From Oscillospiraceae bacterium (GTDB lineage: Bacteria > Bacillota_A > Clostridia > Oscillospirales > Oscillospiraceae), in NCBI GenBank assembly GCA_017549325.1, contig JAFYVA010000044.1:22761-86760 (forward strand): a stretch of DNA of 64,000 nt, in the 5' to 3' direction. A program made the position numbers and the translations under genes. The notes below the pieces were generated by a model that was given only the letters and a program-made list of their open reading frames with translations, did not search any database and was not told the origin of the DNA. Positions 7,216 to 16,421 of this stretch are shown here, in pieces; the first letter of the stretch is position 1; each line of letters begins with the position of its first letter.

Positions 7216-10200
7216 ATGAACGGGATTCTTGCATCGCTGATGGCGTTGGAGGAGACGAAAGCACTGCTCAGCGCTGCCCAAAAGCGACGCAGACCGCGTC
7301 TGACGGGCGTGTCCTCCGTCCATCGCGCTATGCTTTGCGCCGCTATGCAAGTGTATAGCGGTCAAACGCTTTTGGTGCTGTGCAGCGATGACAGGGAAGT
7401 GCAGCGCTGCGCCGCCGACCTTCGCGCCCTGACGGGCGGGGAGGTAACGGAATTGCAGAGCAGACACTGGCAGTTCCGTCCCGCTGCGGCGGTGAGCCAC
7501 CAGTGGGAGCACCGGCGCCTCCGCGCCCTGCACCGGATGGCAGAGGGCAGCGTCTCCGTGGTGGTGACCACGGTGGAAGCCGCTGTGCAGCGCTGTATGC
7601 CGCCCCGGGTGCTGAAAGCCGCCACTCTCTGCCTGCGGCAGGGAGAGCGCTATGATATGGAAAAGCTGACGGCCCATCTGGTCTGTGCCGGCTATAGCCG
7701 CTGCCAACAGGTGGAGGGACCGGGACAGTTCGCTCTTCGCGGCGGTATTCTGGACGTGTTCTCCCCGGCCATGGACGCGCCTGTCCGCTGCGAGTTCTGG
7801 GATGATGAGCTGGACGCGCTGGGTGAATTCGATGTGTCCAGCCAGCGCCGCACCCGCAATGTGGATGAGGTATGCCTTCTGCCTGCCGGCGAAGTGCTGC
7901 CCCTTTGGGATGAGGAGACGAAGGAACGCACGGCGGCGGCCTTGGAGCGGGCGGCAGAGAAACTGAAGAAAAAAGAAAACACGGCCGCCCTGCGCCAGAT
8001 GCTGGAAGGGGATGCTGCCCTTCTGCGCAGCGGAGCCCTGCCTGCCGGCTGTGCGCGATACATGGCGGCGGTGTATGAGGAAATGACCACGGCGCTGGAT
8101 TATTTCGGCGGCGATACGCTGGTTTGTCTCTGGGAGAGCGGGCGGCTCAATGAAGCCCTGCGGGCATCCCTGTGGCAGCTGAAAGAGGATCTGACCGCCG
8201 CCTCTGAGAGCGGTACCATGCCCCTGTCGCTGGGAGAACTGTCTCTCAGTGAGAGCGAGACGGCGGCGCGGCTGGACGAATTTGACCTTTGTATGCTGGA
8301 CAGTCTCCCGACAGGGCGGCCTCTTTTGGAGCCGAGGGAGCTGCTGCAGCTCAACGCCAAGCAGATGAGCACCTATGGCGGTTCTCTTGACACGGCGGCG
8401 CAGGTTATCCGTCAGTATCTGGATATGGATTGCCGCGTGGTGGTGCTCTGCGGCGGCGAGGTGCGGGCCAACAATATGGTGCGCCTCCTGCGGGAGCGGG
8501 ATATTGCCGCCACCTACGCGCCACGTCTGACGGAGCTGCCCCCGGAGCGGCATGTCACCGTTTCGCTGGGCGCGCTCAGTGCCGGAAGCGAGTGGCCGCA
8601 GCTGCGTCTGGCGGTGCTGACGGAGGGCCAACTGACGGAAAGCGTAGCCGGAAAGGCGCGAAAAGTACGAAAAACCAAGGACGAGAGCCGACAGAAGCTC
8701 CAGTCCTATACCGATCTGACCCCCGGCGATCTGGTGGTGCATGAGCACCACGGTATCGGCAGATTTGTGGAAATGCTGCGTCTGCCGGTGGACGGGGTGG
8801 AGAAAGATTATATCAAGATCGCCTACGCCGGCACCGATTGCCTCTATGTGCCCGCCACATCTCTCGATTTGGTCAGCAAGTATATCGGAAGCGGCGGCGG
8901 TGAGGATACGGAAAAGCCGGTGCGGCTGAACAAGTTGGGCGGAAGCGAGTGGGCCAAGACAACGTACCGCGCCCGCGCTGCGGCAAAGGAACTGGCCGAG
9001 GGCCTTATCAAGCTCTATGCGGCCCGCCAGCGATTGGGAGGCTTCGCCTTTTCGTCCGATAGTCCCTGGCAGCAGGAATTTGAAGATGCCTTCCCCTACG
9101 ACGAGACGGACGATCAGCTTCGGGCCGTCACGGATATCAAGGCCGACATGGAGCGCCCGGTGCCCATGGATCGACTGCTCTGCGGCGATGTCGGTTACGG
9201 AAAGACGGAGGTGGCCCTCCGCGCCGTGATGAAATGCATCCTCGACGGCAAGCAGGCGGCGATTCTGGTGCCGACCACGGTGCTGGCACAGCAGCACTAT
9301 GTAACGGCGCAAAACCGCTTCCGCGCCTTTCCCGTCACCATTGAGGTGCTCTCCCGCTTCCGCAGCCCCAAGCAGGTCAAAGAGGTGCTGCAGCGGGTGA
9401 AAGAGGGCAGGGTAGACCTGCTCATCGGCACCCACAAGCTGCTGAGCAAGCAGCTGGAATTCAAGGACCTGGGGCTTCTGGTCATCGATGAGGAGCAGCG
9501 CTTCGGCGTGGCCCACAAGGAAAAGCTCCGCGAACGGACGGCGCAGGTGGATACCCTGACGCTGTCGGCTACGCCCATTCCCCGCACGCTGAACATGGCC
9601 CTGTCGGGCATCCGCGATATGAGTACCATCGAGGAGCCGCCCCGTGACCGTCGGCCGGTGCAGACCTATGTGCTGGAGCATGACTGGAGCGTGGTGGCCG
9701 AGGCCATCCGGCGGGAGCTGAGCCGCGGCGGACAGGTCTATTATCTCCACAACCGCGTGGACAGCATCGATGCTGCCGCCGCGCGCCTCCGCCAGATGCT
9801 GGGGGAGGAAACGGTCATTGCCGTGGCGCACGGCAAGATGAGCGAGGCCGAACTGAGCCGCGTGATGCAGGAGATGAGCGAAGGCGAAATTCAGGTACTG
9901 GTATGCACCACCATTATTGAGACGGGCCTGGATATCCCCAATGTGAATACCATGATTATTGAGGACGCCGATCGGATGGGCTTGAGTCAGCTTCATCAGC
10001 TTCGCGGCCGCATTGGACGCTCTTCCCGCCGCGCCAGCGCCTACCTCACCTATCGACCCGGCAAGATCTTGACGGAGGTGGCGGCCAAGCGCCTGAGCGC
10101 CATCCGCGAGTACGTGGAATTCGGCTCCGGCTTCAAGATCGCCATGCGGGATCTGGAGATCCGCGGTGCAGGCAATCTCCTCGGCCCCGAGCAGTCGGGC

Positions 10201-10788
10201 TATATGATGAGCGTGGGTTACGATATGTACCTCAAGCTCCTCAACGAAGCCGTTCTGGAACAGCAGGGCAAGATCGTGACACGCCCCATCGAGTGTGCCG
10301 CCGATCTGACGGTGTCGGCCTATATTCCCGAGAGCTATGTGCCCTCAGCCAGACAGCGGATGGATCTGTACCGCCGCATTGCTGCGGTGCGCTGCACCGA
10401 GGATGCCGACGATCTGACCGATGAGCTGCTGGATCGCTATGGCGATGTGCCGCAGGCAGTACAGCACCTGATGGAGGTGGCGCTGCTGCGGGCTCGTGCT
10501 GCGGCCGTGGGCATTACCGACATTACCCAGCGCAGTGACAAACTCTCGTTTACCATGGCGACACAGGTGGATGTGGCGGCATTGGCAGCGGTGTGCTCCA
10601 TGGCATCCTATCGCCGCCGTTTGCAGCTCCACGCCTCGGCGCAGGATCCGCGTCTGACGCTGTATCTTGCAAAGGGCGAGGACGCATTGGATGCCGCCGT
10701 CAAACTGGTGGAAACGCTGCACTTACAGCATAAACAAACAGGTGATACACCTGATAAGGAGGAAAAAGATGAAAAAGCAAACATTTAA
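7216..10788 (+). CDS. mfd: transcription-repair coupling factor
   Basis: This is a DNA translocase that removes stalled RNA polymerase and recruits UvrA. The 1190 residues show the full order: UvrB-like N-terminal part (LRGGILDVFSPAM), the CarD/RID RNA-polymerase-binding domain (DLVVHEHHGIGRF), the RecG-like helicase domain with Walker A GDVGYGKTEVALRA, Walker B LLVIDEEQRFGV and SATPIPRTLNMAL, motif VI QLRGRIGRSSRRA, and the C-terminal TRCF domain. A strong AAGGAGGGAGG site lies before the ATG. Its last 20 bases overlap the next gene, implying coupled translation. Confidence 0.97.
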   Translation: MNGILASLMALEETKALLSAAQKRRRPRLTGVSSVHRAMLCAAMQVYSGQTLLVLCSDDREVQRCAADLRALTGGEVTELQSRHWQFRPAAAVSHQWEHRRLRALHRMAEGSVSVVVTTVEAAVQRCMPPRVLKAATLCLRQGERYDMEKLTAHLVCAGYSRCQQVEGPGQFALRGGILDVFSPAMDAPVRCEFWDDELDALGEFDVSSQRRTRNVDEVCLLPAGEVLPLWDEETKERTAAALERAAEKLKKKENTAALRQMLEGDAALLRSGALPAGCARYMAAVYEEMTTALDYFGGDTLVCLWESGRLNEALRASLWQLKEDLTAASESGTMPLSLGELSLSESETAARLDEFDLCMLDSLPTGRPLLEPRELLQLNAKQMSTYGGSLDTAAQVIRQYLDMDCRVVVLCGGEVRANNMVRLLRERDIAATYAPRLTELPPERHVTVSLGALSAGSEWPQLRLAVLTEGQLTESVAGKARKVRKTKDESRQKLQSYTDLTPGDLVVHEHHGIGRFVEMLRLPVDGVEKDYIKIAYAGTDCLYVPATSLDLVSKYIGSGGGEDTEKPVRLNKLGGSEWAKTTYRARAAAKELAEGLIKLYAARQRLGGFAFSSDSPWQQEFEDAFPYDETDDQLRAVTDIKADMERPVPMDRLLCGDVGYGKTEVALRAVMKCILDGKQAAILVPTTVLAQQHYVTAQNRFRAFPVTIEVLSRFRSPKQVKEVLQRVKEGRVDLLIGTHKLLSKQLEFKDLGLLVIDEEQRFGVAHKEKLRERTAQVDTLTLSATPIPRTLNMALSGIRDMSTIEEPPRDRRPVQTYVLEHDWSVVAEAIRRELSRGGQVYYLHNRVDSIDAAAARLRQMLGEETVIAVAHGKMSEAELSRVMQEMSEGEIQVLVCTTIIETGLDIPNVNTMIIEDADRMGLSQLHQLRGRIGRSSRRASAYLTYRPGKILTEVAAKRLSAIREYVEFGSGFKIAMRDLEIRGAGNLLGPEQSGYMMSVGYDMYLKLLNEAVLEQQGKIVTRPIECAADLTVSAYIPESYVPSARQRMDLYRRIAAVRCTEDADDLTDELLDRYGDVPQAVQHLMEVALLRARAAAVGITDITQRSDKLSFTMATQVDVAALAAVCSMASYRRRLQLHASAQDPRLTLYLAKGEDALDAAVKLVETLHLQHKQTGDTPDKEEKDEKANI

Positions 10789-11788
10789 CCTGGTGATCCG
10801 CGCCCTCATCGGCGTGGCGGCCTCGCTGCTGATCGTGGGTGCCATGGGCCTCATCAACGAGTCCCAGAACAATCAGACACTGCTGGAGCAGGCAAGCGGC
10901 GTCAAGGCCGATGCCGTGGCCATGACCGTCAGCGGTGAGGATGTCAGCGCTGAGGAGTACCTGTACATGGCGGCCTATCAGGCCCAGAGCCTTGCCGCTT
11001 ACGGCATCGTCGACCTGAACACCGAGCTGGGTGAGGGTATGACCGCCGCCGACTATGTGGCATCTCAGGCCGAGGCACAGGTGGTGGCCTCCGCTGTGCT
11101 CCGCGGCTGGGCTAAGGAGATGGGCGTGACCATGACCGAGGAGGATCTGGCCGCACTGCAGGCACAGAAGGATGCCTACGGCGATGCTGCTGCCTTTGTT
11201 CAGACGCTGCAGCTGGTGGGCACCAGTGAGAAGCTCTTTGACGACCTCATGAGCCAGAGCGCCCTGTACAACCATCTGTATGAGATCTACTGCGGCGAGA
11301 ACGGTGCTCAGCGTCCCACCGACGATGCGCTGAAGGCTCTGGCTCAGGAGCACAATCTGGCCAGCGCCTATGTGCTGACGGCTGCTGCCGATGCCGAGAT
11401 CGACATGGCCGATTATGCTGCCCGTGTGGCTGCAGCAGAGAACAAGGTCGAGATGGTAGCCGCCCTTGCCGCCGAGCTCCAGTGTGACGGCAATGTGCAA
11501 ACCTTCGACTGCTGCCACAGCACCCCTGTGAACGATGCGCTGATGGCGCTGTCCGAGGGTGAGGTCAGTGCGGTAGTGGAAGATGCCGGCGTGCAGTACG
11601 TGCTGCTGCGTGCGGAGCTGGATCTGGATACCGTGGCCTATGTTCACTTTGAAGAGGAGTACAGCCGCCGCGTCAGCGAGGCCGTTGTGGAGTACAACGC
11701 AAAGGTGATGGAGAAAATCGATGTGGCTGCCTTCTATACCAAGTATGGCCAGCTGCAGCAGAGTCTTTACAACTCCTTGATGCAGTGA
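10769..11788 (+). CDS. membrane-anchored SurA/PrsA-like foldase
   Basis: The 339 residues begin with a charged MKKQTFNLVIR, then one hydrophobic segment (about 10-28) without a lipobox Cys, then a mostly helical, Ala-rich extracellular region like SurA-N/PrsA chaperones. The peptidyl-prolyl isomerase parvulin core is short and weak: the region with VNDALMALSEGEVSAVVEDAGVQYV resembles the end of a rotamase domain. Overlap with mfd and the same order in related Clostridia support a secreted-protein foldase. I choose ATG 10769 because GGAGG lies seven bases before it. Isomerase activity itself is uncertain. Confidence 0.75.
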   Translation: MKKQTFNLVIRALIGVAASLLIVGAMGLINESQNNQTLLEQASGVKADAVAMTVSGEDVSAEEYLYMAAYQAQSLAAYGIVDLNTELGEGMTAADYVASQAEAQVVASAVLRGWAKEMGVTMTEEDLAALQAQKDAYGDAAAFVQTLQLVGTSEKLFDDLMSQSALYNHLYEIYCGENGAQRPTDDALKALAQEHNLASAYVLTAAADAEIDMADYAARVAAAENKVEMVAALAAELQCDGNVQTFDCCHSTPVNDALMALSEGEVSAVVEDAGVQYVLLRAELDLDTVAYVHFEEEYSRRVSEAVVEYNAKVMEKIDVAAFYTKYGQLQQSLYNSLMQ

Positions 11789-11852
11789 TAACCGACCTGT
11801 AGTCGAATTGACGGAAAAGCTGAAAAAAACTTGACGATACTTACAATCTTTC

Positions 11853-11863
11853 TGGTAAGACCA
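11853..11863. promoter_or_regulatory. FadR/GntR-type operator upstream of thlA
   Basis: The dyad TGGTAAGACCA fits the TGGTnnnACCA core bound by FadR-subfamily GntR regulators. It lies just upstream of the thlA -35 element, an activator-like position. The same 11-mer recurs in the hadI promoter (53667-53677). Confidence 0.55.
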
Positions 11864-11872
11864 CTTTAGCTG

Positions 11873-11901
11873 TTGATTTTAGCGAAAAAAATAACTACAA
11901 T
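11873..11901 (+). promoter_or_regulatory. thlA promoter with dyad over the -10 box
   Basis: TTGATT (11873-11878) and TACAAT (11896-11901) are exactly 17 bases apart. A separate dyad, TAACTA-CAA-TAGTTA (11892-11906), covers the -10 box and is a second candidate operator. The leader to the start codon is about 80 bases long. Confidence 0.6.
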
Positions 11902-11985
11902 AGTTACACTGTTATACCTCAAAATGGGGGAAGACTGTTTAGGAACAAAATTTATTATATTTTTATCATTCAGGAGGAAAAAATC

Positions 11986-13239
11986 ATGAAGGAACTGTAT
12001 GTAGTGAATTGCTGCCGTACCGCCGTGGGTTCTTTCGGTGGTTCTCTCAAGGATGTCAGCGCCGCAGATCTGGGCGCCATCGCTGTGAAGGAAGCACTCA
12101 AGCGCGCCAATGTGGCTCCCGAGGCTGTGGATGAGGTCATGTTTGGCTGCGTCCTGACTGCTGCTCAGGGCCAGAACGTTGCCCGTCAGGTCTCCGTCAA
12201 GGCCGGCATTCCTTATTCCGTCCCCTCCTACACCGTGGGTATGGTCTGCGGCTCCGGCATGAAGTCCGTGATCGAGGGCGCCCGCTCCATTCTGGCCGGC
12301 GATGCTGACATCATTGTCTGCGGCGGTACCGAGAACATGAGCGCTGCTCCCTATGCAATGCCCAACGCCCGTTACGGCGCCCGTATGGGTCACACCAAGC
12401 TGATCGACACCATGATCAAGGACGGTCTGTGGGACGCTTACAACGATTATCACATGGGCACCACCGCCGAGAACATCAACGACATCTGGGGCATCACCCG
12501 TGCCGAGCAGGATGCTTTCGCCGCCGCCTCTCAGCAGAAGGCTGAGGCCGCTCAGGCTGCCGGCCGTTTCGATGACGAGATCGTTGCCGTTCCCGTCAAG
12601 GTGAAGAAGGAGATCGTGGAGTTCAAGAAGGACGAGTATCCCAAGGCCGGCGTTACCGCTGAGAGCATCGCCAAGCTGCGCGGCGCTTTCCCCGTCCTGC
12701 CCGAGACCGCCGATGTGGTGCATACCTTCGAGCTGACCGGCGTCCACGCTGACGATGCCAACCAGCATGTCCAGCGCGTCACCGCTGCCAACGCCTCCGG
12801 TATCAACGACGGTGCTGCCGCCATCATTCTGGCCTCCGGTGAGGCTGTTGCCAAGTACGGCCTCAAGCCCATGGCCAAGCTGATCGGCTGGGGCCAGGGC
12901 GGCGTCGATCCCAAGATCATGGGTGTCGGCCCCGTGCCCGCTTCCCGTCAGGCCATGGCCAAGGCCGGTGTCACCATCGATGAGATCGATCTGATCGAGG
13001 CCAACGAGGCCTTCGCTGCACAGTCCATCGCTGTGGGCCGTGAGCTGGGCTTTGATACCGCTAAGCTGAACGTCAACGGCGGCGCTATCGCCATCGGCCA
13101 CCCCGTTGGTGCCTCCGGCGCCCGCATCATCGTCACTCTGCTGCACGAGATGATGAAGCGCGACGATGCCAAGAAGGGTCTTGCCACTCTGTGCATCGGC
13201 GGCGGCCAGGGTGTTGCCACCATCTTCGAGAAGTGCTAA
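11986..13239 (+). CDS. thlA: acetyl-CoA C-acetyltransferase (thiolase) with an internal insertion
   Basis: This enzyme condenses two acetyl-CoA to acetoacetyl-CoA, the first step towards butyrate, or runs in reverse. Seen: the nucleophilic Cys88 in [45 protein letters not shown] with the active-site His, and the C-terminal CIGGGQG with the second Cys. At 417 residues it is about 25 longer than usual. The extra piece (about residues 237-264) sits between the KLRGAFP and [12 protein letters not shown] blocks, next to where the family normally has a short loop. It has its own promoter and terminator and no crt, hbd or bcd beside it. A good AGGAGG site precedes the start. Confidence 0.95.
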   Translation: MKELYVVNCCRTAVGSFGGSLKDVSAADLGAIAVKEALKRANVAPEAVDEVMFGCVLTAAQGQNVARQVSVKAGIPYSVPSYTVGMVCGSGMKSVIEGARSILAGDADIIVCGGTENMSAAPYAMPNARYGARMGHTKLIDTMIKDGLWDAYNDYHMGTTAENINDIWGITRAEQDAFAAASQQKAEAAQAAGRFDDEIVAVPVKVKKEIVEFKKDEYPKAGVTAESIAKLRGAFPVLPETADVVHTFELTGVHADDANQHVQRVTAANASGINDGAAAIILASGEAVAKYGLKPMAKLIGWGQGGVDPKIMGVGPVPASRQAMAKAGVTIDEIDLIEANEAFAAQSIAVGRELGFDTAKLNVNGGAIAIGHPVGASGARIIVTLLHEMMKRDDAKKGLATLCIGGGQGVATIFEKC

Positions 13240-13249
13240 AGAAAAACGC

Positions 13250-13284
13250 AAAAAAAGAAAGCCCGAACGGGCTTTCTTTTTTTG
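13250..13284. terminator. bidirectional terminator between thlA and the MATE gene
   Basis: A perfect stem AAAGAAAGCCCG/CGGGCTTTCTTT with a two-base loop is flanked by A-runs and T-runs on both sides. Confidence 0.9.
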
Positions 13285-13303
13285 CGCTTATATGCAGGAG
13301 CGA

Positions 13304-14677
13304 TCACGCCTCTTCCCGCGTCAGCTTTTTGATCCACTTATATCCGCGGAACCGCAGGAAGGTGGGCAGACCCTTGAAGATCTGATCGGACTGGATGACC
13401 ATCACCACGGCGGGCACCGACCAGTGCCACCAGAAGGCACTCATAAAGCTCAGGGGCATCACGATGAGCCATGTGGAGACGATGTTCATGTACATGGTGA
13501 ATTTGGCGTCGCCGCCGCCACGGATAATGCCGAAGCTGACGGGCATCTGGTAGCTCATGCCCACCATGATGACGCTCATGATGACCATCAGTGTGTCTGC
13601 CAGTTCGTAGGTGCTGGGCGTGAGGCTGTAGAGAGACAGCAGGGGACGGCGCAGCAGGAGAAGAACAACACCCAACACCAGACCGATGGACACGCTCAGC
13701 ACACTGAGCGTTCGTCCGTCGGAGCGCACCCGCCGGAGATCGCCCTTGCCGATGGCGGTGCCGATCATAACGGCACAGGCGGCACTCATGGCCTGTACGA
13801 TCACCTTGAGATACTGGTAGAAGGTGGTGGCCACGCTGTTGGCGGCAATGGCGTCGGAGGAGAGGTGGCCGAGGATGGCCGTCTGCATGGGGACGGAGAC
13901 GGACCAGAGGAGCTGGCTCAACATAACGGGGGTGTCCACCTTGATAAAGTCCCGCAACAGCGCCCGATCGCCCTTGAGGAAGTTCTCGGAGAAGAGGCAG
14001 AGCTTCTTGTCAACCTTTAGCAGGTACACCACCACGATGCCCAGTTCCACGATGCGGGCTACCATGGTGCCAATGGCGGCGCCGCGGATGCCCATCTCGG
14101 GGAAACCGAAGCGGCCGAAGATCAGCGTGTAGTTGATGGCCACATTGATGATGAGGCTGGTCAGGGAGGTAATGAAAGCGATGCGCACCGTACCGACACT
14201 GCGCAGTGCGGCTACGAAGATGCTGTAGAAGATGAACAGGGGGAAGGTGTATTGCAGGATGGAGAGGTACTCCATACCGGCGGCGATGATGGTTTCATCC
14301 GGCGTGAACAGACCCAGCAGCTGATGGGGTATCGCGACACACAGCACCACCACAATGAGACTCAGACCAAGGCCGAACTTCAACGCAATACCGGTAAGAC
14401 GGCGGATGGGGCTGACACGGTTCTGACCCCAGTATTGGGCGGCCAGCGCCACAAGACCGTCGCCGATGCCGAGGGCCAGCTGCTGCACCACGAAGAAGAT
14501 CTGGTTTACGGTGGCGGCGCTGCTCAGCGCCGTCTGGCTGTAGCTACCCAGCATGATGTTGTCGGCCATATTGACACTGTAGGCCACCAGATTTTGCAGT
14601 GCAATGGTCAGCAAAAGGGGAAACAGTGTGCGGTAAAAGGCCGTATCTTTTGTGAAAAAAGCGTCTTTTGTGTTCAT
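13304..14677 (-). CDS. MATE family efflux transporter
   Basis: This is a 457-residue integral membrane protein with about twelve hydrophobic segments in two homologous halves, typical of MATE cation-coupled exporters. The N-terminal half contains NMADNIMLGSYSQTALSSAA and VALAAQYWGQN, matching the conserved entry helices; the second half repeats this with VSVPMQTAILGHLSSDAIAA. I use ATG 14677, which follows a GGGGGTCG site; an ATG nine codons upstream has none. Substrate cannot be told from sequence. It converges with thlA. Confidence 0.9.
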   Translation of the reverse strand: MNTKDAFFTKDTAFYRTLFPLLLTIALQNLVAYSVNMADNIMLGSYSQTALSSAATVNQIFFVVQQLALGIGDGLVALAAQYWGQNRVSPIRRLTGIALKFGLGLSLIVVVLCVAIPHQLLGLFTPDETIIAAGMEYLSILQYTFPLFIFYSIFVAALRSVGTVRIAFITSLTSLIINVAINYTLIFGRFGFPEMGIRGAAIGTMVARIVELGIVVVYLLKVDKKLCLFSENFLKGDRALLRDFIKVDTPVMLSQLLWSVSVPMQTAILGHLSSDAIAANSVATTFYQYLKVIVQAMSAACAVMIGTAIGKGDLRRVRSDGRTLSVLSVSIGLVLGVVLLLLRRPLLSLYSLTPSTYELADTLMVIMSVIMVGMSYQMPVSFGIIRGGGDAKFTMYMNIVSTWLIVMPLSFMSAFWWHWSVPAVVMVIQSDQIFKGLPTFLRFRGYKWIKKLTREEA

Positions 14678-14740
14678 GGGAACGACCCCCTGCAGAAAAT
14701 GCAAGAAATAACAGCCATCCGGATGGATGGCTGTTTTCTT

Positions 14741-14816
<76 letters not shown>

Positions 14817-14834
14817 ATATTTAGGTACCGGAAA

Positions 14835-14920
14835 TGGTGCCGGTGACCGGACTCGAACCGGTACGGTATTGCTACCGGGAGATTTTAAGTCTCCTGTGTC
14901 TACCATTCCACCACACCGGC
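14835..14920 (-). tRNA. tRNA-Leu (TAA)
   Basis: The minus strand forms an 86-base class II tRNA with acceptor GCCGGTG/CACCGGC, an anticodon loop CTTAAAA (TAA), a long variable arm and encoded CCA. It sits 18 bases upstream of tRNA-fMet and is probably cotranscribed. It reads UUA, rare in such a GC-rich genome. Confidence 0.95.
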
Positions 14921-15028
14921 GGATACTGGCAACGGTTAGGATATCACATTTTGCCTTTTGCGTCAACCCCTTTTTTCAAAATTTCTTCCGACAGCATCTG
15001 ACAGGCGGCTCGTTTTTTGCCTTTTCTA

Positions 15029-15056
15029 TGGACAAGCGGGAAAAACACTATATAAT
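15029..15056 (+). promoter_or_regulatory. promoter of the amidohydrolase gene
   Basis: TGGACA (15029-15034), 16 bases, then TATAAT (15051-15056), 34 bases before the start codon. Confidence 0.6.
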
Positions 15057-15090
15057 AGAGATAAAAGCATATGTTGGCAGAGGTGAGTAT

Positions 15091-16398
15091 ATGCATATGA
15101 CGGAGACGATCAAACACCGCGCCGCAGAGCTGCAGAGCCGGATGGTACTGTGGCGGCGAGACTTTCATCAATATGCCGAAAAAGGCTGGTGCGAGATGCG
15201 TACCGCCTCGATCGTTGGCCGAGAGCTGACGGAGCTTGGCTATGAGGTGCTCATGGGCGAGGATGCCTGCTGTCGGGAGGGACGCATGGGTGTGCCGCCT
15301 GAGGCGGAGCTGGCGGCGCAATACCGCCGCGCCGTGGAGCAGGGGGCCGATGCTGAGCTGGTGGAGCGCACCTGCGGCGGTATGACTGCCGTGGTGGGTA
15401 TTCTCCGCTGTGGCGAAGGACCTACCATGGCGCTGCGCTTCGATATGGATGCGCTGGGCCTCGTCGAATCGGAGGAGGCTGACCATCGCCCCGCAGCAGA
15501 GGGATTTGCCTCTGTCAATGACGGTGCAATGCACGCCTGCGGCCATGACGGCCACACGGCGGTGGGTTTGGCGGTTGCCGGGATCTTGATGGAGTTGAAA
15601 GACAGCCTCCACGGTACGGTAAAGCTGCTTTTCCAGCCTGCCGAAGAGGGTGTGCGCGGCGCCGGAGCCATGGTGGACAGGGGCCTCCTGGACGGCGTGG
15701 ACTATCTGCTGGGCGCCCATGTGACAGAGAATGAGGGTCTTGAGGACTTTGCGGTAGTGCCCGGTTCCAACGGCTCTTTTGCCACGGCAAAGTATGATGT
15801 GGTGTTCCGCGGACTTTCCGCCCATGCCGGCGGAGCGCCCCATGAGGGCAACAACGCCATGTTGGCCGCGGCTACGGCGGTGCTGAATCTGCAGGCCATT
15901 CCCCGCCATGGAGAGGGGGCTTCCCGCATCAATGTGGGGCGTCTGGAGGCAGGTTCCGGCAGAAATGTCATCTGCGACGAGGCCAAGCTGGAACTGGAGG
16001 TGCGCGGCGCCACTGCAAAGGTCAATGACTACATGGCCGGATACGCCCTGCGCATTGTGGAAAGTGCCGCCGCCATGCACGGCTGCACCGTGAGCTATAC
16101 ACCGGTGGGTGCGGCGGATGCCATGGACAGTGATGTGTCGCTGGCGCAGCGGCTGCGCGGTGCATGGGAGAAGGCGGGGCTGGCGGTTGCGCCGCAGGAT
16201 ATGATGGTGCTGGACGGCAGTGAAGATTTTGCCACCATGATGGGCCGCGTGCAGCATCAAGGGGGAGAGGCCACCTTTTTCCGTGTGCTGACACGCTGCT
16301 ATGCAGGGGCCCACAACCGCCGTTTTGATTTTGAGGAATCCTGCCTGCAAACGGCCGCGCAGCTGTTCTGCACCGCGGTGTATGAATTGATGAAATAA
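15091..16398 (+). CDS. M20 amidohydrolase, AbgA-like
   Basis: The 435 residues correspond to the AbgA branch of M20 metal-dependent peptidases, which cleave aminoacyl or aminobenzoyl amides in the cytosol. Seen: the metal-binding HACGHDGH, the catalytic FQPAEEGVRGAGAMV, the dimerization lid with GLSAHAGGAPHEGNNAM and the C-terminal SEDFATMM. E. coli AbgA is about the same length and works with AbgB; no AbgB-like gene is adjacent, so the substrate here is unknown. GTG AGG-like site (AGAGGTGAG) precedes ATG 15091; a second ATG at 15097 is equally possible. The following AKR gene is 23 bases away and probably cotranscribed. Confidence 0.85.
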   Translation: MHMTETIKHRAAELQSRMVLWRRDFHQYAEKGWCEMRTASIVGRELTELGYEVLMGEDACCREGRMGVPPEAELAAQYRRAVEQGADAELVERTCGGMTAVVGILRCGEGPTMALRFDMDALGLVESEEADHRPAAEGFASVNDGAMHACGHDGHTAVGLAVAGILMELKDSLHGTVKLLFQPAEEGVRGAGAMVDRGLLDGVDYLLGAHVTENEGLEDFAVVPGSNGSFATAKYDVVFRGLSAHAGGAPHEGNNAMLAAATAVLNLQAIPRHGEGASRINVGRLEAGSGRNVICDEAKLELEVRGATAKVNDYMAGYALRIVESAAAMHGCTVSYTPVGAADAMDSDVSLAQRLRGAWEKAGLAVAPQDMMVLDGSEDFATMMGRVQHQGGEATFFRVLTRCYAGAHNRRFDFEESCLQTAAQLFCTAVYELMK

Positions 16399-16421
16399 TC
16401 GGACAGAAGAGGAGAAGAAAG

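Noticed and set aside
6538..9996. A 1152-residue open frame antisense to pth and mfd
   Set aside because: Low-complexity shadow of mfd with no domain or start site.
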